Shown: positions 35,030-45,530, numbered from the stretch's first letter. The stretch is 64,000 nucleotides of DNA from an uncultured Alphaproteobacteria bacterium (GCA_902546975.1 CACCLU010000002.1:124001-188000), one strand, 5' to 3'. Notes: generated by a model from the letters alone, not told the origin. Translations and numbers: made by a program.

Positions 35030-35959
35030 ATGAAAAACAAAAATATCTTAGTGTTTGGATCCACAGGCTTTATAGGAAGAAGTTTAACGAAAAGACTACT
35101 ACAAAATGGTGACAAATTAATATGCCCTGTAAGAAATGCAAGTAGAGTAAAAAGAAATATACTTTCAGGAGATATTGGGCAGATAGAAGTTATAGAATTT
35201 GATATTCATAATTTAGAAGAAATTAAAAGTTTAATTGCAAATTCAGACTTAGTAATTAATTTGATTGGTATTTTATATGAAAAAAATAATTCATCATTTG
35301 AACTAGTTCATTATTTACTGCCAAAAAAAATTGCTAATTATTGTGAGTTTTACAAAAAACCTTTTCTTCATGTCTCTGGCTTAGGGTCTACTTTTCAAAC
35401 AAAATCAAATTATCTAATCAGCAAAAAAATGGGTGAGGAATTCATAGAAAACAACAATACTAATCATATAATAGTTAGGCCAAGCACTGTTTACGGTGAA
35501 GAAGATAATTTCTTCAATTTATTTGGTAAGATGGCTAAAATTTTACCATTCTTACCATTAATTAAAAATGGAATGACTAAATTTCAGCCAATTTATGTAA
35601 ATGACTTATCTCTTTTAATTTTTAATTTGTTAAATAATTTTGAAAAGCACAAAAACTCTAATATTGCTGCAGTAGGCAGTGAAATATTTACATTTAAAGA
35701 AATTTTGAGTCATATATTTTTATCTTTGAAAAAAAAGGAGAGATTTTTTTACATACCTTCTTTTTTGGCAATTATTCAAGGTAAAGTATTAGAAAAACTA
35801 CCAAAACCATTATTTACATATGATCAGTATGTCACCCTTTCTCATGATAGTATCTCGGAGGGAAGTCAAAAATTAGTAACTGAAATATTGAAACAAGATT
35901 TATCAGATATGAGGGTTATTACCTCAGAATATCTAAAAAAGTTCATCGATAAAGTTTAA
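35030..35959 (+). CDS. NDUFA9-like NAD(P)-binding protein (complex I-associated SDR family)
   Basis: This 309-residue protein starts ILVFGSTGFIGRSLTKRLL, a Rossmann NAD(P)-binding motif (GxxGxxG), with VINLIGILYEKNNSSFE, HVSGLGS and the atypical short-chain dehydrogenase pattern. The C-terminal region is not catalytic by eye. In alphaproteobacteria such proteins are homologues of the mitochondrial complex I subunit NDUFA9, often near rnd or uppP. It may help complex I assembly or bind nucleotide. It ends next to uppP (convergent, abutting). Confidence 0.8.
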   Translation: MKNKNILVFGSTGFIGRSLTKRLLQNGDKLICPVRNASRVKRNILSGDIGQIEVIEFDIHNLEEIKSLIANSDLVINLIGILYEKNNSSFELVHYLLPKKIANYCEFYKKPFLHVSGLGSTFQTKSNYLISKKMGEEFIENNNTNHIIVRPSTVYGEEDNFFNLFGKMAKILPFLPLIKNGMTKFQPIYVNDLSLLIFNLLNNFEKHKNSNIAAVGSEIFTFKEILSHIFLSLKKKERFFYIPSFLAIIQGKVLEKLPKPLFTYDQYVTLSHDSISEGSQKLVTEILKQDLSDMRVITSEYLKKFIDKV

Positions 35960-36715
35960 TTAAGATAAATACATTAGTAAAATTATACCTAGTAAAACTC
36001 TATAAATAACAAAAGGTGTAAAGCCAATTTTATTTATCAGTTTAATAAACATGGATATTGTAAAATATGCTGCAAAAAATGTAGCAATAAATATTAAAGA
36101 TAGATTTTTATCTACAATAAAATTTTCAAATTCTTTAATATTTGAAAAAAAAGATAAACAAATTATAGGTATACCCATATATAAACTATAAATAGATGAA
36201 TATTTTCTATCTTCTCCAAATATTCTGAACGCAATTATACAACTTCCTGCTCTACTGAAACCTGGTAAAAAAGCTAGACATTGAAAAAGTCCAGCCAAAA
36301 TAAATTTGGTACTTTTATTTTTGATTTTAAATTTAAATTTTTTTGCTTTGTCTGAAACATAGAGTAGTATTGCTCCAGTAATCGAAGTGTATCCAATTAA
36401 CTTTAAGTTGATATAACTTACATCATAAAATTTTAGTATAAAACCGAGAATAATTGCAGGTATGGTCGCATAGATTAATATTTTCCAGTAAGCTTTGATG
36501 TTTGATTTTGAAAAATGTTTGTTTGCGAATAAGTATAATAACAAAGCCAATAAAGAGGCAAAGTGTGCTGATGTTTCATATAAATAATTTCTGGATTCTA
36601 AGTTTTTAAATAAGATTTCTAAGATATTAAGGTGCCCACTGGAACTAATGGGGATAAATTCAGTAATTCCCTGTATTAAACCATAAAAAACAAAAAAAAT
36701 ACTACTATTAGTCAT
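35960..36715 (-). CDS. uppP: undecaprenyl-diphosphatase
   Basis: This 251-residue BacA/UppP-type membrane enzyme has the active-site block GITEFIPISSSGHL near the N-terminus and PGFSRAGSCIIAFRIFG in the second half, with about seven predicted membrane helices. It dephosphorylates undecaprenyl pyrophosphate, recycling the lipid carrier for peptidoglycan and envelope polysaccharides. A 94-base gap (36716-36809) separates its start from the divergent gltD start and must carry the promoters for both; no clear consensus stands out. Confidence 0.93.
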   Translation of the reverse strand: MTNSSIFFVFYGLIQGITEFIPISSSGHLNILEILFKNLESRNYLYETSAHFASLLALLLYLFANKHFSKSNIKAYWKILIYATIPAIILGFILKFYDVSYINLKLIGYTSITGAILLYVSDKAKKFKFKIKNKSTKFILAGLFQCLAFLPGFSRAGSCIIAFRIFGEDRKYSSIYSLYMGIPIICLSFFSNIKEFENFIVDKNLSLIFIATFFAAYFTISMFIKLINKIGFTPFVIYRVLLGIILLMYLS

Positions 36716-36809
36716 AATTTATTATCATTTACAAGTTTACTTAATTCATAAATATTAGTATTAATACATTCCATTTATTTGTAGGAGAATAAAGTAATAT
36801 TTTATTATC

Positions 36810-38222
36810 ATGTTAGAGTTTCATAAAAAAAAATCTAAGAATCCTTCTAAAACTGAACCAGAAAAAAGAATAAAGGATTTTCAGGAGATTTATAGTCAGT
36901 TTGATAAAAATGACTCTATTGAGCAATCGTCAAGATGCTCTCAATGCGGAATCCCATATTGTCAAATACATTGTCCTTTAAATAACAATATACCAGATTG
37001 GTTACGTTACATTGCAGAAGGCCGACTGGAAGAGGCTTATCAAGTATCTGCGTCTACAAATGCATTTCCAGAGGTTTGTGGTAGAGTTTGTCCTCAAGAT
37101 CGTTTGTGTGAGGGTAATTGTGTTGTCGAACAGGCAGGCTTTGGAGCCATTACAATTGGTAATTTAGAAAAATACCTTACAGAAATAGCATGGGAAAAAG
37201 GATGGATTAAAAACCTATCATCACAAAACCAATACAAACAGAAAGTTGCAATAATAGGATCTGGCCCTGCAGGAATGGCTGCATCAGCATATTTAATTCA
37301 AAATGGATATAAAGTAGATGTCTATGAAAAAAATGACCGAGCTGGTGGCTTGATGATTTATGGCATACCTAACTTTAAATTAGACAAAAAAATTGTTGAG
37401 AGAAGAACAGAGTGGCTTACTGATAGTGGAGTTGTATTTAACTTAAACACAGAAGTAGGAAAAAATATTTCCTTCCAAGATTTGGAAAAAGATTATGATG
37501 CAATATTAATTGCAACTGGTGTATACAAAGCAAGACAATTAGATATTGACACCTCAACAGTCAATAATAGCATTCCTGCTTTGGATTTTTTAATTGAGAG
37601 TAACAGAACTGGTTTAGGTGACTCTCCCTCAAAAAATAAATATCTCACAGCAAAAGATAAACATGTAGTTGTTATTGGTGGAGGTGATACTGCAATGGAT
37701 TGTGTTAGAACAGCCATTAGACAGCAAGCAAAAGAGGTTACTTGTCTTTACCGAAGAAACAAAGAAAATATGCCTGGATCAGCAAGAGAAGTTCTAAATG
37801 CAGAGCAAGAAGGCATCAAATTTAATTGGTTATCTGTTCCATCTAAAATTATTAGCGAAAGTGCTACTGCAACAAGTATGACATACAAAGTGGCTACATT
37901 AGGTGAGGTGGATGAGAGTGGAAGAAGAAAACCAATTGATACTGGCGTTCAAAAACAAATAAAAAGTGACTTAATTATTCAAGCTCTTGGTTTTGAGCCT
38001 GAAGATTTAAACCATAATTTCAAAACAAATATTGAACTAACTAGCTGGAAAACAGTTAAAGTTGATTTTAAAAAGTTTCAAACTAGCAACCCAAAGATTT
38101 TTGCTGCAGGTGATATTGTTAGGGGCGCCTCTCTTGTTGTTTGGGCGATACATGATGGCCGAGAAGTTGCAAAATCAATTCATAATTTCTTACAGAGTTC
38201 GAAAATTAAAAAAGCATCATGA
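36810..38222 (+). CDS. gltD: glutamate synthase small subunit
   Basis: The 470-residue protein begins with the cysteine-rich adaptor (CSQCGIPYCQIHCPLNNNI and FPEVCGRVCPQDRLCEGNC) that holds the two iron-sulfur clusters. FAD- and NADPH-binding domains follow (AIIGSGPAGMAASAYL, VVIGGGDTAMDCVRTA, FAAGDIVRGASLVV). With GltB it makes glutamate from 2-oxoglutarate and glutamine using NADPH. It overlaps gltB by 4 bases. The order gltD-gltB is the reverse of E. coli gltBD. An AGGAG about 20 bases upstream of the ATG is too far to be a clear ribosome site. Confidence 0.95.
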   Translation: MLEFHKKKSKNPSKTEPEKRIKDFQEIYSQFDKNDSIEQSSRCSQCGIPYCQIHCPLNNNIPDWLRYIAEGRLEEAYQVSASTNAFPEVCGRVCPQDRLCEGNCVVEQAGFGAITIGNLEKYLTEIAWEKGWIKNLSSQNQYKQKVAIIGSGPAGMAASAYLIQNGYKVDVYEKNDRAGGLMIYGIPNFKLDKKIVERRTEWLTDSGVVFNLNTEVGKNISFQDLEKDYDAILIATGVYKARQLDIDTSTVNNSIPALDFLIESNRTGLGDSPSKNKYLTAKDKHVVVIGGGDTAMDCVRTAIRQQAKEVTCLYRRNKENMPGSAREVLNAEQEGIKFNWLSVPSKIISESATATSMTYKVATLGEVDESGRRKPIDTGVQKQIKSDLIIQALGFEPEDLNHNFKTNIELTSWKTVKVDFKKFQTSNPKIFAAGDIVRGASLVVWAIHDGREVAKSIHNFLQSSKIKKAS

Positions 38223-41200
38223 AAGACAATCCATTAGAAATTTTTAAAATAAATAGACAAAAACTAAAAGATAATCACGTTTATAATGAAAAATATGAAC
38301 ATGATAATTGTGGTGTAGGTTTAGTTGCCTCAATAAATGGTGAGTCAAGAAGAGACATAGTCGAAAAAGGAGTTGAGGCACTTAAAGCAGTATTCCATAG
38401 AGGTGCGGTTGATGCTGATGGCAAAACTGGAGATGGTGCTGGAATTATGTTGGAGGTTTCAAATTCTTTTTTCAGCAAACAAGTTTTAAAAATGGGTCAC
38501 AGAACAACTAAAGACACTGTGTTAGGTGTAGGCATGATTTTTCTGCCTAAAAGAGATTTTGGAGCCCAAGAAAAATGTAGAGCTATCGTTGAATATGAAA
38601 TAATAAAATCTGGAATGAATCTGTTTGGATGGAGACAGGTTCCTGTTAATACAGAGATCATTGGAGAAAAAGCTAACTATACTAAACCAGAAATAGAACA
38701 AATAATTTTCTCACCTAAAGAAAAAACACCTGATATTGAAAAGAAACTTTATTTAACAAGGAAAAGGATAGAGAACAAAATTAAAGCACAGAGTATTAAC
38801 GATTTTTATGTTTGCTCTTTATCTACACAAACAATTGTTTACAAAGGTATGTTTTTAGCTGAACAGTTATCGGAGTTTTATCCAGATTTGCTTGATAGTG
38901 AATTTACATCCAAATTTACTATTTACCATCAAAGATATTCTACCAACACATTTCCTACGTGGTCCTTAGCGCAACCATTTCGAGTTTTGGCTCATAATGG
39001 TGAAATCAATACTCTGAAAGGAAATATAAATTGGATGAGCGCACATGAACCAAGAATTACTCACCCCTTTTTTAACGAGAGAATTAATGATTTGAAACCG
39101 ATACTTGACCCAGACGCCTCTGACTCTGCTTCGCTTGATGCTGCTTTTGAACTTTTTGTTCAAACTGATAGGGACATGCCGATGGCTAAATCAATGATAA
39201 TTCCTGAGTCTTGGTCTAATCGATCTGATTTATCTGATCGATTAAAGGCTATGTATGCTTATTGTAACGCTGTCATTGAACCATGGGACGGACCAGCTGC
39301 TGTCTGCGGAAATTTTGGAGATTGGATAATTTCTGGTATGGATAGAAACGGGTTAAGGCCCCTACGATACATACTTACGGATGACGATTTACTAATTTCA
39401 GGATCTGAAGTTGGAATGATTAATATAGATGAAAAAAATATAAAAAAAAAAGGAAGAGTTGGGCCTGGTGAATTAATAGCAGTTAATTATAAAGAGAATA
39501 AGTTTTATGAGAGCTTTGAATTAAAAGAATTACTCAGTCAAGGTAATAATTACTCAGATTGGAATAAAAAAACTATAAAGTTAGATAACATATTATCTAA
39601 TGAAAAAATTTTTGAACCATCAACAAAGGATGAAGAAAATGTTTTTCAAATTGCTAAATCATTTAATTTAACATTAGAAACTCTTGATTTAATTCTAGAT
39701 CCTATGGTTAAAACAGGTCAAGAGGCTGTTGGATCAATGGGAGACGACGCACCACTAAGTGTACTCACTGAAAGATACAGAGGTCTTCATAGTTTTTTTA
39801 AACAAAATTTTGCTCAAGTCACAAACCCTCCAATTGATAGCCTTAGGGAACAAGTTGTAATGAGTTTAAAAACTAGGCTTGGAAACCTAGGAAACATTGT
39901 AGAAGAAGACTCTGAACAATGTAATTTGGTACTTTTAGAAAGTCCTTTATTACTAGATCATGAATTGGAAAAACTAAAAAATCATTTATCAAAGTTTACA
40001 ACTGAGATTGACTGCACTTATAAATTGACTGAAGAGACTAGTTTTTTAAATGAAATTCAAAGAATATGCTCTGAGGCAGAACAGGCAGTAAGATCTGGTT
40101 CTCAACATCTAATTATAACTGATAATAACATTAATAAAGACAGAATTGCTTTACCAATGATACTTGCCACTAGCGCTGTTCATAGTTATCTAATAAAAAA
40201 TAATTTAAGGACTTTTACTTCTTTAAACGTCTCTTCTAAAGAGTGTCTTGATGTACACTACTTTGCAGTACTTATTGGTGTTGGTGCTACTACCGTCAAT
40301 GCTTCACTAGTGGAAAAACTTATTGCAAATAGGTATAGAAAAAATATTTATCAGAATACTGATTACCCTCAACTAATTAAAAACTTTAAAAAATCCATAG
40401 AGAAAGGATTAAGAAAAATTATAAGTAAAATGGGAATTTCAGTAATCAGTTCATATCGTGGTGGAAGAAATTTTGAAATAATTGGTTTAAGCAGAAGCAT
40501 GGTAGAAAGTTTCTTTCCAGGGATGTCTTCTAGAATTTCTGGTATTGGATTAGATGGATTAGAAAAAAGAGTAAGGCGACAGCATGAAGTATCATTTAAA
40601 TCTGATAATGTAATTTTAGATATAGGTGGTGAATATAGATTTAGAGCTAATAGTGAAGCACACGCTTATGAGGGTGTTTCAATACATATGCTTCAAGAAG
40701 CTGTAACTAGAGACTCATATAATCTTTATAAAAAATATACCTCTAGAATTTATAGCTCCAAACCAATTCAAATAAGGGATTTACTTCAATTTAATGAAAG
40801 TAGCAATTCTATAAATTTGGACAATGTAGAGAGCATTTCTGAAATAAGAAAAAGCTTTGTATCTCCTGGAATTTCACTTGGTGCTCTTAGCCCTGAGGCT
40901 CATGAAACTTTAGCTATAGCAATGAACAGAATAGGTTCAAAGTCAGATAGCGGAGAAGGAGGAGAGGATGCAAGAAGATATTCCAAATTAAAAAATGGTG
41001 ATAATCCAAGCTCAGCGATCAAACAAGTTGCAAGCGGAAGATTTGGTGTGACCGCAGAATACTTGAATAACTGCTCAGAATTAGAAATTAAAATAGCTCA
41101 AGGTGCTAAGCCTGGAGAAGGTGGTCAATTACCTGGTTTTAAGGTCACTGATTTAATTGCTAAATTAAGACATAGTACAAAAGGTGTAACACTTATTAGT

Positions 41201-42733
41201 CCTCCCCCACATCATGATATTTATTCTATAGAGGACCTAGCTCAACTTATTTACGATTTAAAACAAATCAATCCAATAGCAAAAGTTTGTGTAAAACTAG
41301 TTGCACAATCAGGTATAGGAACTGTTGCTGCTGGTGTTGCAAAAGCTAAAGCTGATGTAATTTTAGTTTCAGGACATTCTGGTGGAACAGGGGCAAGCCC
41401 TCAGTCAAGTATTAAGTATGTTGGCCTTCCATGGGAATTAGGTATAAGTGAGGTTCACCAAATTTTAGCTTTGAATGGTTTAAGAGATAAGGTTCTTCTT
41501 AGAACAGACGGAGGAATTAAAACAGGAAAAGATATTGTTATTGCAGCAATATTGGGAGCTGAGGAATATGGAATTGGTACAGCCTCGTTGGTAGCAATGG
41601 GATGTATAATGGTTAGACAATGTCACTCAAATACATGTCCAGTTGGCGTCTGCACCCAAGATGAAAAACTTCGTGAAAAATTTGGAGGCACTCCTGAAAA
41701 AGTTGTAAATTTGTTCTCATTTATTGCCGAAGAAGTCAGAGAAATTCTTGCCTCTTTAGGTTACAAATCCTTAAAGGATATTATTGGTAAAACAGAATTA
41801 TTATCTCAAATTCATTATGGTTCCAGTGATTTAGATAATCTCGACTTAAATCCAATATTAACAAAGATTGATGATGGCAAAATCTATAATTACCATTCAC
41901 CAAAAAAACGAAATGAAGTACCAAAAACACTTGACGATCAGTTTGAAAAAGACGGAAAAGACTTTATCAACTCAGGTCAAAAAATTGAACTTACATATAA
42001 TATACAAAATACATTAAGAACAATAGGAACTAAAATTTCATCCATCATCACAAGAAAATATGGTATGAATACCTTATCTGAAGATCATGTTACTCTAAAA
42101 CTAAGAGGCTCAGCTGGTCAGTCCTTGGGAGCATTTGCCGTCAAAGGTCTTACTTTAAAAGTGTTTGGCGATGCTAATGACTATGTAGGCAAAGGTCTCT
42201 CTGGAGGAAAAATTATCGTTCAACCAAGAAATTCATTTACTCAACCCAGTCATGAAAATGTAATTATTGGAAATGTCACCCTCTATGGAGCGACTGATGG
42301 AAGGTTATATGCTTCTGGTCAAGCAGGTGATAGATTTTGTGTGAGAAATTCCGGTGCATTAGCAATTGTAGAGGGATGTGGTGCTAATGGATGTGAATAT
42401 ATGACTGGTGGGTCTGCAATTATTTTAGGAGATGTTGGCGATAACTTTGGTGCTGGGATGACTGGTGGATCTGCTTTTATTTACTCTGAACAAAAGAATA
42501 TTCCTGATTTGATGAACATGGAAACCATTGGACTTTATGAAGTAGATAACAAAGAATGGAAGAACCACCTCCTTGATCTTTTAAAAGATTTCTATAAAGA
42601 GACTAAATCAAAAAGAGCAGAGTTTATTATTGAAAATTATGACTCTGAGATCAAAAAATTTGCTCACGTTGTTCCTGATGAAGTGATTGATAAACTAGAG
42701 TTTCCAGTTACAAAAAAATCAAAAATAGCTTAA
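38219..42733 (+). CDS. gltB: glutamate synthase large subunit
   Basis: This 1504-residue enzyme has an N-terminal amidotransferase domain. Its nucleophile Cys31 lies in EHDNCGVGLVASING, so the first 30 residues would be removed. The FMN-binding synthase barrel follows in the second half (DVILVSGHSGGTGASPQ and the iron-sulfur motif CHSNTCPVGVC). The C-terminal beta-helix of glycine repeats ends the protein (GGKIIVQP and GGSAIILGDVGDNFGAGMTGG). Full-length size fits family norms. The beginning MKDNPLEIF overlaps the gltD stop. The gene meets the convergent hydrolase gene with a 4-base overlap at its end. Confidence 0.96.
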   Translation: MKDNPLEIFKINRQKLKDNHVYNEKYEHDNCGVGLVASINGESRRDIVEKGVEALKAVFHRGAVDADGKTGDGAGIMLEVSNSFFSKQVLKMGHRTTKDTVLGVGMIFLPKRDFGAQEKCRAIVEYEIIKSGMNLFGWRQVPVNTEIIGEKANYTKPEIEQIIFSPKEKTPDIEKKLYLTRKRIENKIKAQSINDFYVCSLSTQTIVYKGMFLAEQLSEFYPDLLDSEFTSKFTIYHQRYSTNTFPTWSLAQPFRVLAHNGEINTLKGNINWMSAHEPRITHPFFNERINDLKPILDPDASDSASLDAAFELFVQTDRDMPMAKSMIIPESWSNRSDLSDRLKAMYAYCNAVIEPWDGPAAVCGNFGDWIISGMDRNGLRPLRYILTDDDLLISGSEVGMINIDEKNIKKKGRVGPGELIAVNYKENKFYESFELKELLSQGNNYSDWNKKTIKLDNILSNEKIFEPSTKDEENVFQIAKSFNLTLETLDLILDPMVKTGQEAVGSMGDDAPLSVLTERYRGLHSFFKQNFAQVTNPPIDSLREQVVMSLKTRLGNLGNIVEEDSEQCNLVLLESPLLLDHELEKLKNHLSKFTTEIDCTYKLTEETSFLNEIQRICSEAEQAVRSGSQHLIITDNNINKDRIALPMILATSAVHSYLIKNNLRTFTSLNVSSKECLDVHYFAVLIGVGATTVNASLVEKLIANRYRKNIYQNTDYPQLIKNFKKSIEKGLRKIISKMGISVISSYRGGRNFEIIGLSRSMVESFFPGMSSRISGIGLDGLEKRVRRQHEVSFKSDNVILDIGGEYRFRANSEAHAYEGVSIHMLQEAVTRDSYNLYKKYTSRIYSSKPIQIRDLLQFNESSNSINLDNVESISEIRKSFVSPGISLGALSPEAHETLAIAMNRIGSKSDSGEGGEDARRYSKLKNGDNPSSAIKQVASGRFGVTAEYLNNCSELEIKIAQGAKPGEGGQLPGFKVTDLIAKLRHSTKGVTLISPPPHHDIYSIEDLAQLIYDLKQINPIAKVCVKLVAQSGIGTVAAGVAKAKADVILVSGHSGGTGASPQSSIKYVGLPWELGISEVHQILALNGLRDKVLLRTDGGIKTGKDIVIAAILGAEEYGIGTASLVAMGCIMVRQCHSNTCPVGVCTQDEKLREKFGGTPEKVVNLFSFIAEEVREILASLGYKSLKDIIGKTELLSQIHYGSSDLDNLDLNPILTKIDDGKIYNYHSPKKRNEVPKTLDDQFEKDGKDFINSGQKIELTYNIQNTLRTIGTKISSIITRKYGMNTLSEDHVTLKLRGSAGQSLGAFAVKGLTLKVFGDANDYVGKGLSGGKIIVQPRNSFTQPSHENVIIGNVTLYGATDGRLYASGQAGDRFCVRNSGALAIVEGCGANGCEYMTGGSAIILGDVGDNFGAGMTGGSAFIYSEQKNIPDLMNMETIGLYEVDNKEWKNHLLDLLKDFYKETKSKRAEFIIENYDSEIKKFAHVVPDEVIDKLEFPVTKKSKIA

Positions 42734-43455
42734 ATAAATTTAGATAGTGTTATTAAACTATCTTTATCAGACAGGCTATGATCTGCATGTTTAATTAAAA
42801 TATTCTTAAAGTTTTTAAATTTTTTACTAAAATTGAAATTGTCATTATATCCATATGGAACAGCTCTATCTTGGCCTCCATGAAGGAAAATAGTCTCTCC
42901 TAGAAAATTACCCTTAATCTTTTCAATTAGATATTTTTTACTTCTTTTAAAAAGTGCTGGAGAGTAATAATAATTAAAATCGGAACTAACCTTTTGTTTA
43001 ACGATCTTATTATTTTTAATTTTATTTTTTTGATGAGTATTAAAATTTTTCCAAATTAACTTTGTAGTAAAATCAGGTGCAGGGGCTATGCCAATAAGTT
43101 TCGTAACTTTTCTTGGATGTATTAAAGCATATATGATAGCAACCCAACCACCCATACTACTCCCAACCAGAATAAAATTTTTTATTTTTAGGTATTTTAT
43201 AATATTGTCTAAATCATCATACCAATCACTAATACCAAAGTTAGTAAATTCACCGCTAGATCTACCATGCCCTTGAAAGTCAAAACACAAATATGAAATT
43301 TTATTTTTTTTGCAATAATTATTTAAAAAATTGGACTTTTTACCATTCATATCTGATAATAAGCCATGTAAAAAGATCAGAGTTTTTTTACTTCTTTTGT
43401 AATATCTATAAGATATTTTAACATCATCTTTTTTATAAAAGCTTAGTTTTGACAC
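42730..43455 (-). CDS. alpha/beta hydrolase
   Basis: This 241-residue protein has the alpha/beta hydrolase triad: nucleophile Ser in VGSSMGGWVAII (about residue 100), acid Asp in GGQDRAVPYGYN, and His in KHADHSLSD. The oxyanion part FLHGLLSDMNG fits the fold. Its substrate is unknown; close relatives are often carboxylesterases or thioesterases. The start is GTG and overlaps the divergent glycosyltransferase start region by 7 bases. Its stop overlaps the end of gltB by 4 bases. Confidence 0.83.
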   Translation of the reverse strand: MSKLSFYKKDDVKISYRYYKRSKKTLIFLHGLLSDMNGKKSNFLNNYCKKNKISYLCFDFQGHGRSSGEFTNFGISDWYDDLDNIIKYLKIKNFILVGSSMGGWVAIIYALIHPRKVTKLIGIAPAPDFTTKLIWKNFNTHQKNKIKNNKIVKQKVSSDFNYYYSPALFKRSKKYLIEKIKGNFLGETIFLHGGQDRAVPYGYNDNFNFSKKFKNFKNILIKHADHSLSDKDSLITLSKFI

Positions 43456-44543
43456 AATTTAAAAATACAAAAAAAATAACTTGTTTACAAATAATTCCAT
43501 CCATGGGCATTGGAGGTATTGAGACTGGTGTGAGAGATATTGCAAAATATCTCAATAAAAAAAAAATTAATAACTATATATTATGTGAAAATAGCAATAA
43601 AAATTTTTATATTAAAGGTTTAAAAATAATAAAATTAAATAATTGCAAATTTAAAAACATTTTTGATCAAAACAAAATCAAAATCCAAATAAAGCAATTA
43701 ATTAAACGAAAAAGAATAAACTTAGTACATATCTCTTCAAGAGCACCAGCTTTTTTTCTTATTAAATATATTAAAAATTTAAATATAAAAGTCGTTACAA
43801 GTATTCACAACAAATATGAGTCTAAGTCATTTTTAAAAGATTGGTATAACAGTTTTTTGTTGAAAGGTGATGCAATTATTTTTAACTCAAATTTTGTAAA
43901 AAAAACATATGAGCATAAATTTAGTGATAAAACTAAACTACATGTCATTCCAAGAGGTGTAGATACAAATTACTTTTCACCGTCGAGAAAAAAACTTACG
44001 AGTAAAAATATTTTTATACCCTCAAGGATTTCAAGTTGGAAAGGGCATGAATTATTACTAAATTACTTCTCATTATTGCAGCAAAAGCACAAAGACACAT
44101 TCAATATTCACATTGTATCTTTAAATAAAAGTAAAGAAGAAAAAAAAATACAATTACTAATTAATAATTTAAATATATCAAAAAAAATTATAATTCATAA
44201 ACCCACATTAGATGTAAAAAAACTGTATCAAGGGGCATACTTGGTTGTAAATATTTCTAAGCGACCCGAAGGGTTTGGTAGAACTGTTTCTGAGGCATTA
44301 TCTGTATCTAAAGTTGTTATAGCTCCTAATCAAGGTGGCACTAAAGAGCAACTTTTCAATTTTGATAAAAATTTGTTATTTGATATTAACTCTTTTAAAT
44401 CATTCCAAAAAACTTTTAAATATGCTTTAAAAAATTACAAAGAAATATCAAAAAAAGGAAGATCTTATGTAGAAAAAAATTACTCATCTGATCTCATGTG
44501 CAGAAAAACTTTGGACATTTATAATCAATTAATTAATTCATGA
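43449..44543 (+). CDS. glycosyltransferase family 4-like protein
   Basis: This is a 364-residue GT-B glycosyltransferase. The N-terminal lobe opens with ITCLQIIPSMGIGGIETGV (nucleotide-sugar glycine loop). The C-terminal lobe has IFIPSRISSWKGHELLLNYF and the donor motif RPEGFGRTVSEALSV with the E-x7-E pattern. It probably adds a sugar to LPS core or another envelope glycan. The start is TTG, just inside the opposite-strand hydrolase start. It overlaps the next gene (glycosyltransferase 9) by 4 bases. Confidence 0.88.
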   Translation: MTQFKNTKKITCLQIIPSMGIGGIETGVRDIAKYLNKKKINNYILCENSNKNFYIKGLKIIKLNNCKFKNIFDQNKIKIQIKQLIKRKRINLVHISSRAPAFFLIKYIKNLNIKVVTSIHNKYESKSFLKDWYNSFLLKGDAIIFNSNFVKKTYEHKFSDKTKLHVIPRGVDTNYFSPSRKKLTSKNIFIPSRISSWKGHELLLNYFSLLQQKHKDTFNIHIVSLNKSKEEKKIQLLINNLNISKKIIIHKPTLDVKKLYQGAYLVVNISKRPEGFGRTVSEALSVSKVVIAPNQGGTKEQLFNFDKNLLFDINSFKSFQKTFKYALKNYKEISKKGRSYVEKNYSSDLMCRKTLDIYNQLINS

Positions 44544-45448
44544 ATATTCTAGTAATTAAACATGGTTCACTTGGTGATTTAGTCTTATCATTTGGAGCTA
44601 TTAAAACACTAAGAGAAAATTATCCAAACTCGAACATATACTTACTTACACAGTCTAACTATAAACAAATTTTTAAAAACTTACCTTATGTGAATGAAAT
44701 TTTAGTTGATAATAGGATATCAATTTTCCCTTCAGTAAAAAATATTTTGAAAAAAGTTAAAGAAAAAAAAATAGATTTATTAATTGATTTACAAAACTCA
44801 ACAAGAACAGAAATTTATAATTTCTTCATTAAGATATTCACTAAATGTAAAATCTTATCTGCAAGAAAATTTTCGGATTACAAATACAAGCAAAAAAAAC
44901 TTGGTGTTCAACACATCACGAAAAATCATCAAGAACAATTAAAATATTTGGAAATAAATACATATCTAAAGCCTGATTTAAGTTGGATGATTAAAGGTAA
45001 AACAAAACAATCAAAAAAAGTAATTTTTATTCCAGGGACCTCAAAATCTGGAGAATATAAAAAATGGCCTTCAGATAAATATGCTGAAGTGGCAAAGTAT
45101 TTAGCTAGCAGAAACTATGAAATTTATCTGACAGGATCTGATTTGGATATAAATACAATTAATGAAATAATTAAATTGTGTCCAGACTCTAAAAATAAAA
45201 TTAATGAATCAAAGATTGAGGATTTCTATCAATTATGCATGTCGTCTGAGTTAATCCTTACAAATGATACAGGGCCAGCCCATATTGCAGGTCTTACAAA
45301 TAAAAACGTAATTTGGTTAGCAAATGATAACGAAATTTCACGATCATGTTACCCGCTAGGGAATAATTTACATAAAATTACTGCATCTAACGTAAAAAAT
45401 ATTAGTGTGAACACTATTATCAATAAAATAGAACAAATATTAAAATAA
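44540..45448 (+). CDS. glycosyltransferase family 9 (heptosyltransferase-like)
   Basis: This 302-residue protein resembles ADP-heptose:LPS heptosyltransferases: ILVIKHGSLGDLVLSFGAIKTL is the N-terminal signature, and FIPGTSKSGEYKKWP and LTNDTGPAHIAGL bind the nucleotide-sugar. It likely adds a heptose or similar sugar to the LPS inner core. It is coupled to the GT4-type gene by a 4-base overlap. A promoter-like element for infC begins 13 bases after its stop. Confidence 0.85.
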   Translation: MNILVIKHGSLGDLVLSFGAIKTLRENYPNSNIYLLTQSNYKQIFKNLPYVNEILVDNRISIFPSVKNILKKVKEKKIDLLIDLQNSTRTEIYNFFIKIFTKCKILSARKFSDYKYKQKKLGVQHITKNHQEQLKYLEINTYLKPDLSWMIKGKTKQSKKVIFIPGTSKSGEYKKWPSDKYAEVAKYLASRNYEIYLTGSDLDINTINEIIKLCPDSKNKINESKIEDFYQLCMSSELILTNDTGPAHIAGLTNKNVIWLANDNEISRSCYPLGNNLHKITASNVKNISVNTIINKIEQILK

Positions 45449-45461
45449 TTTATATTTACAA

Positions 45462-45491
45462 TTGACCTATCTTTGCTAATAATCCTAAGAT
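45462..45491 (+). promoter_or_regulatory. candidate promoter for infC operon
   Basis: TTGACC (45462-45467) is followed after 18 bases by TAAGAT (45486-45491), about 70 bases upstream of the infC start. The -35 box is close to consensus and the -10 box matches four of six positions. It is the only plausible place between the preceding gene (ending at 45448) and infC. This is a sequence-only guess. Confidence 0.35.
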
Positions 45492-45530
45492 GATTTTATT
45501 AAAGCAATCACTAGGACATTTATAATTGCA

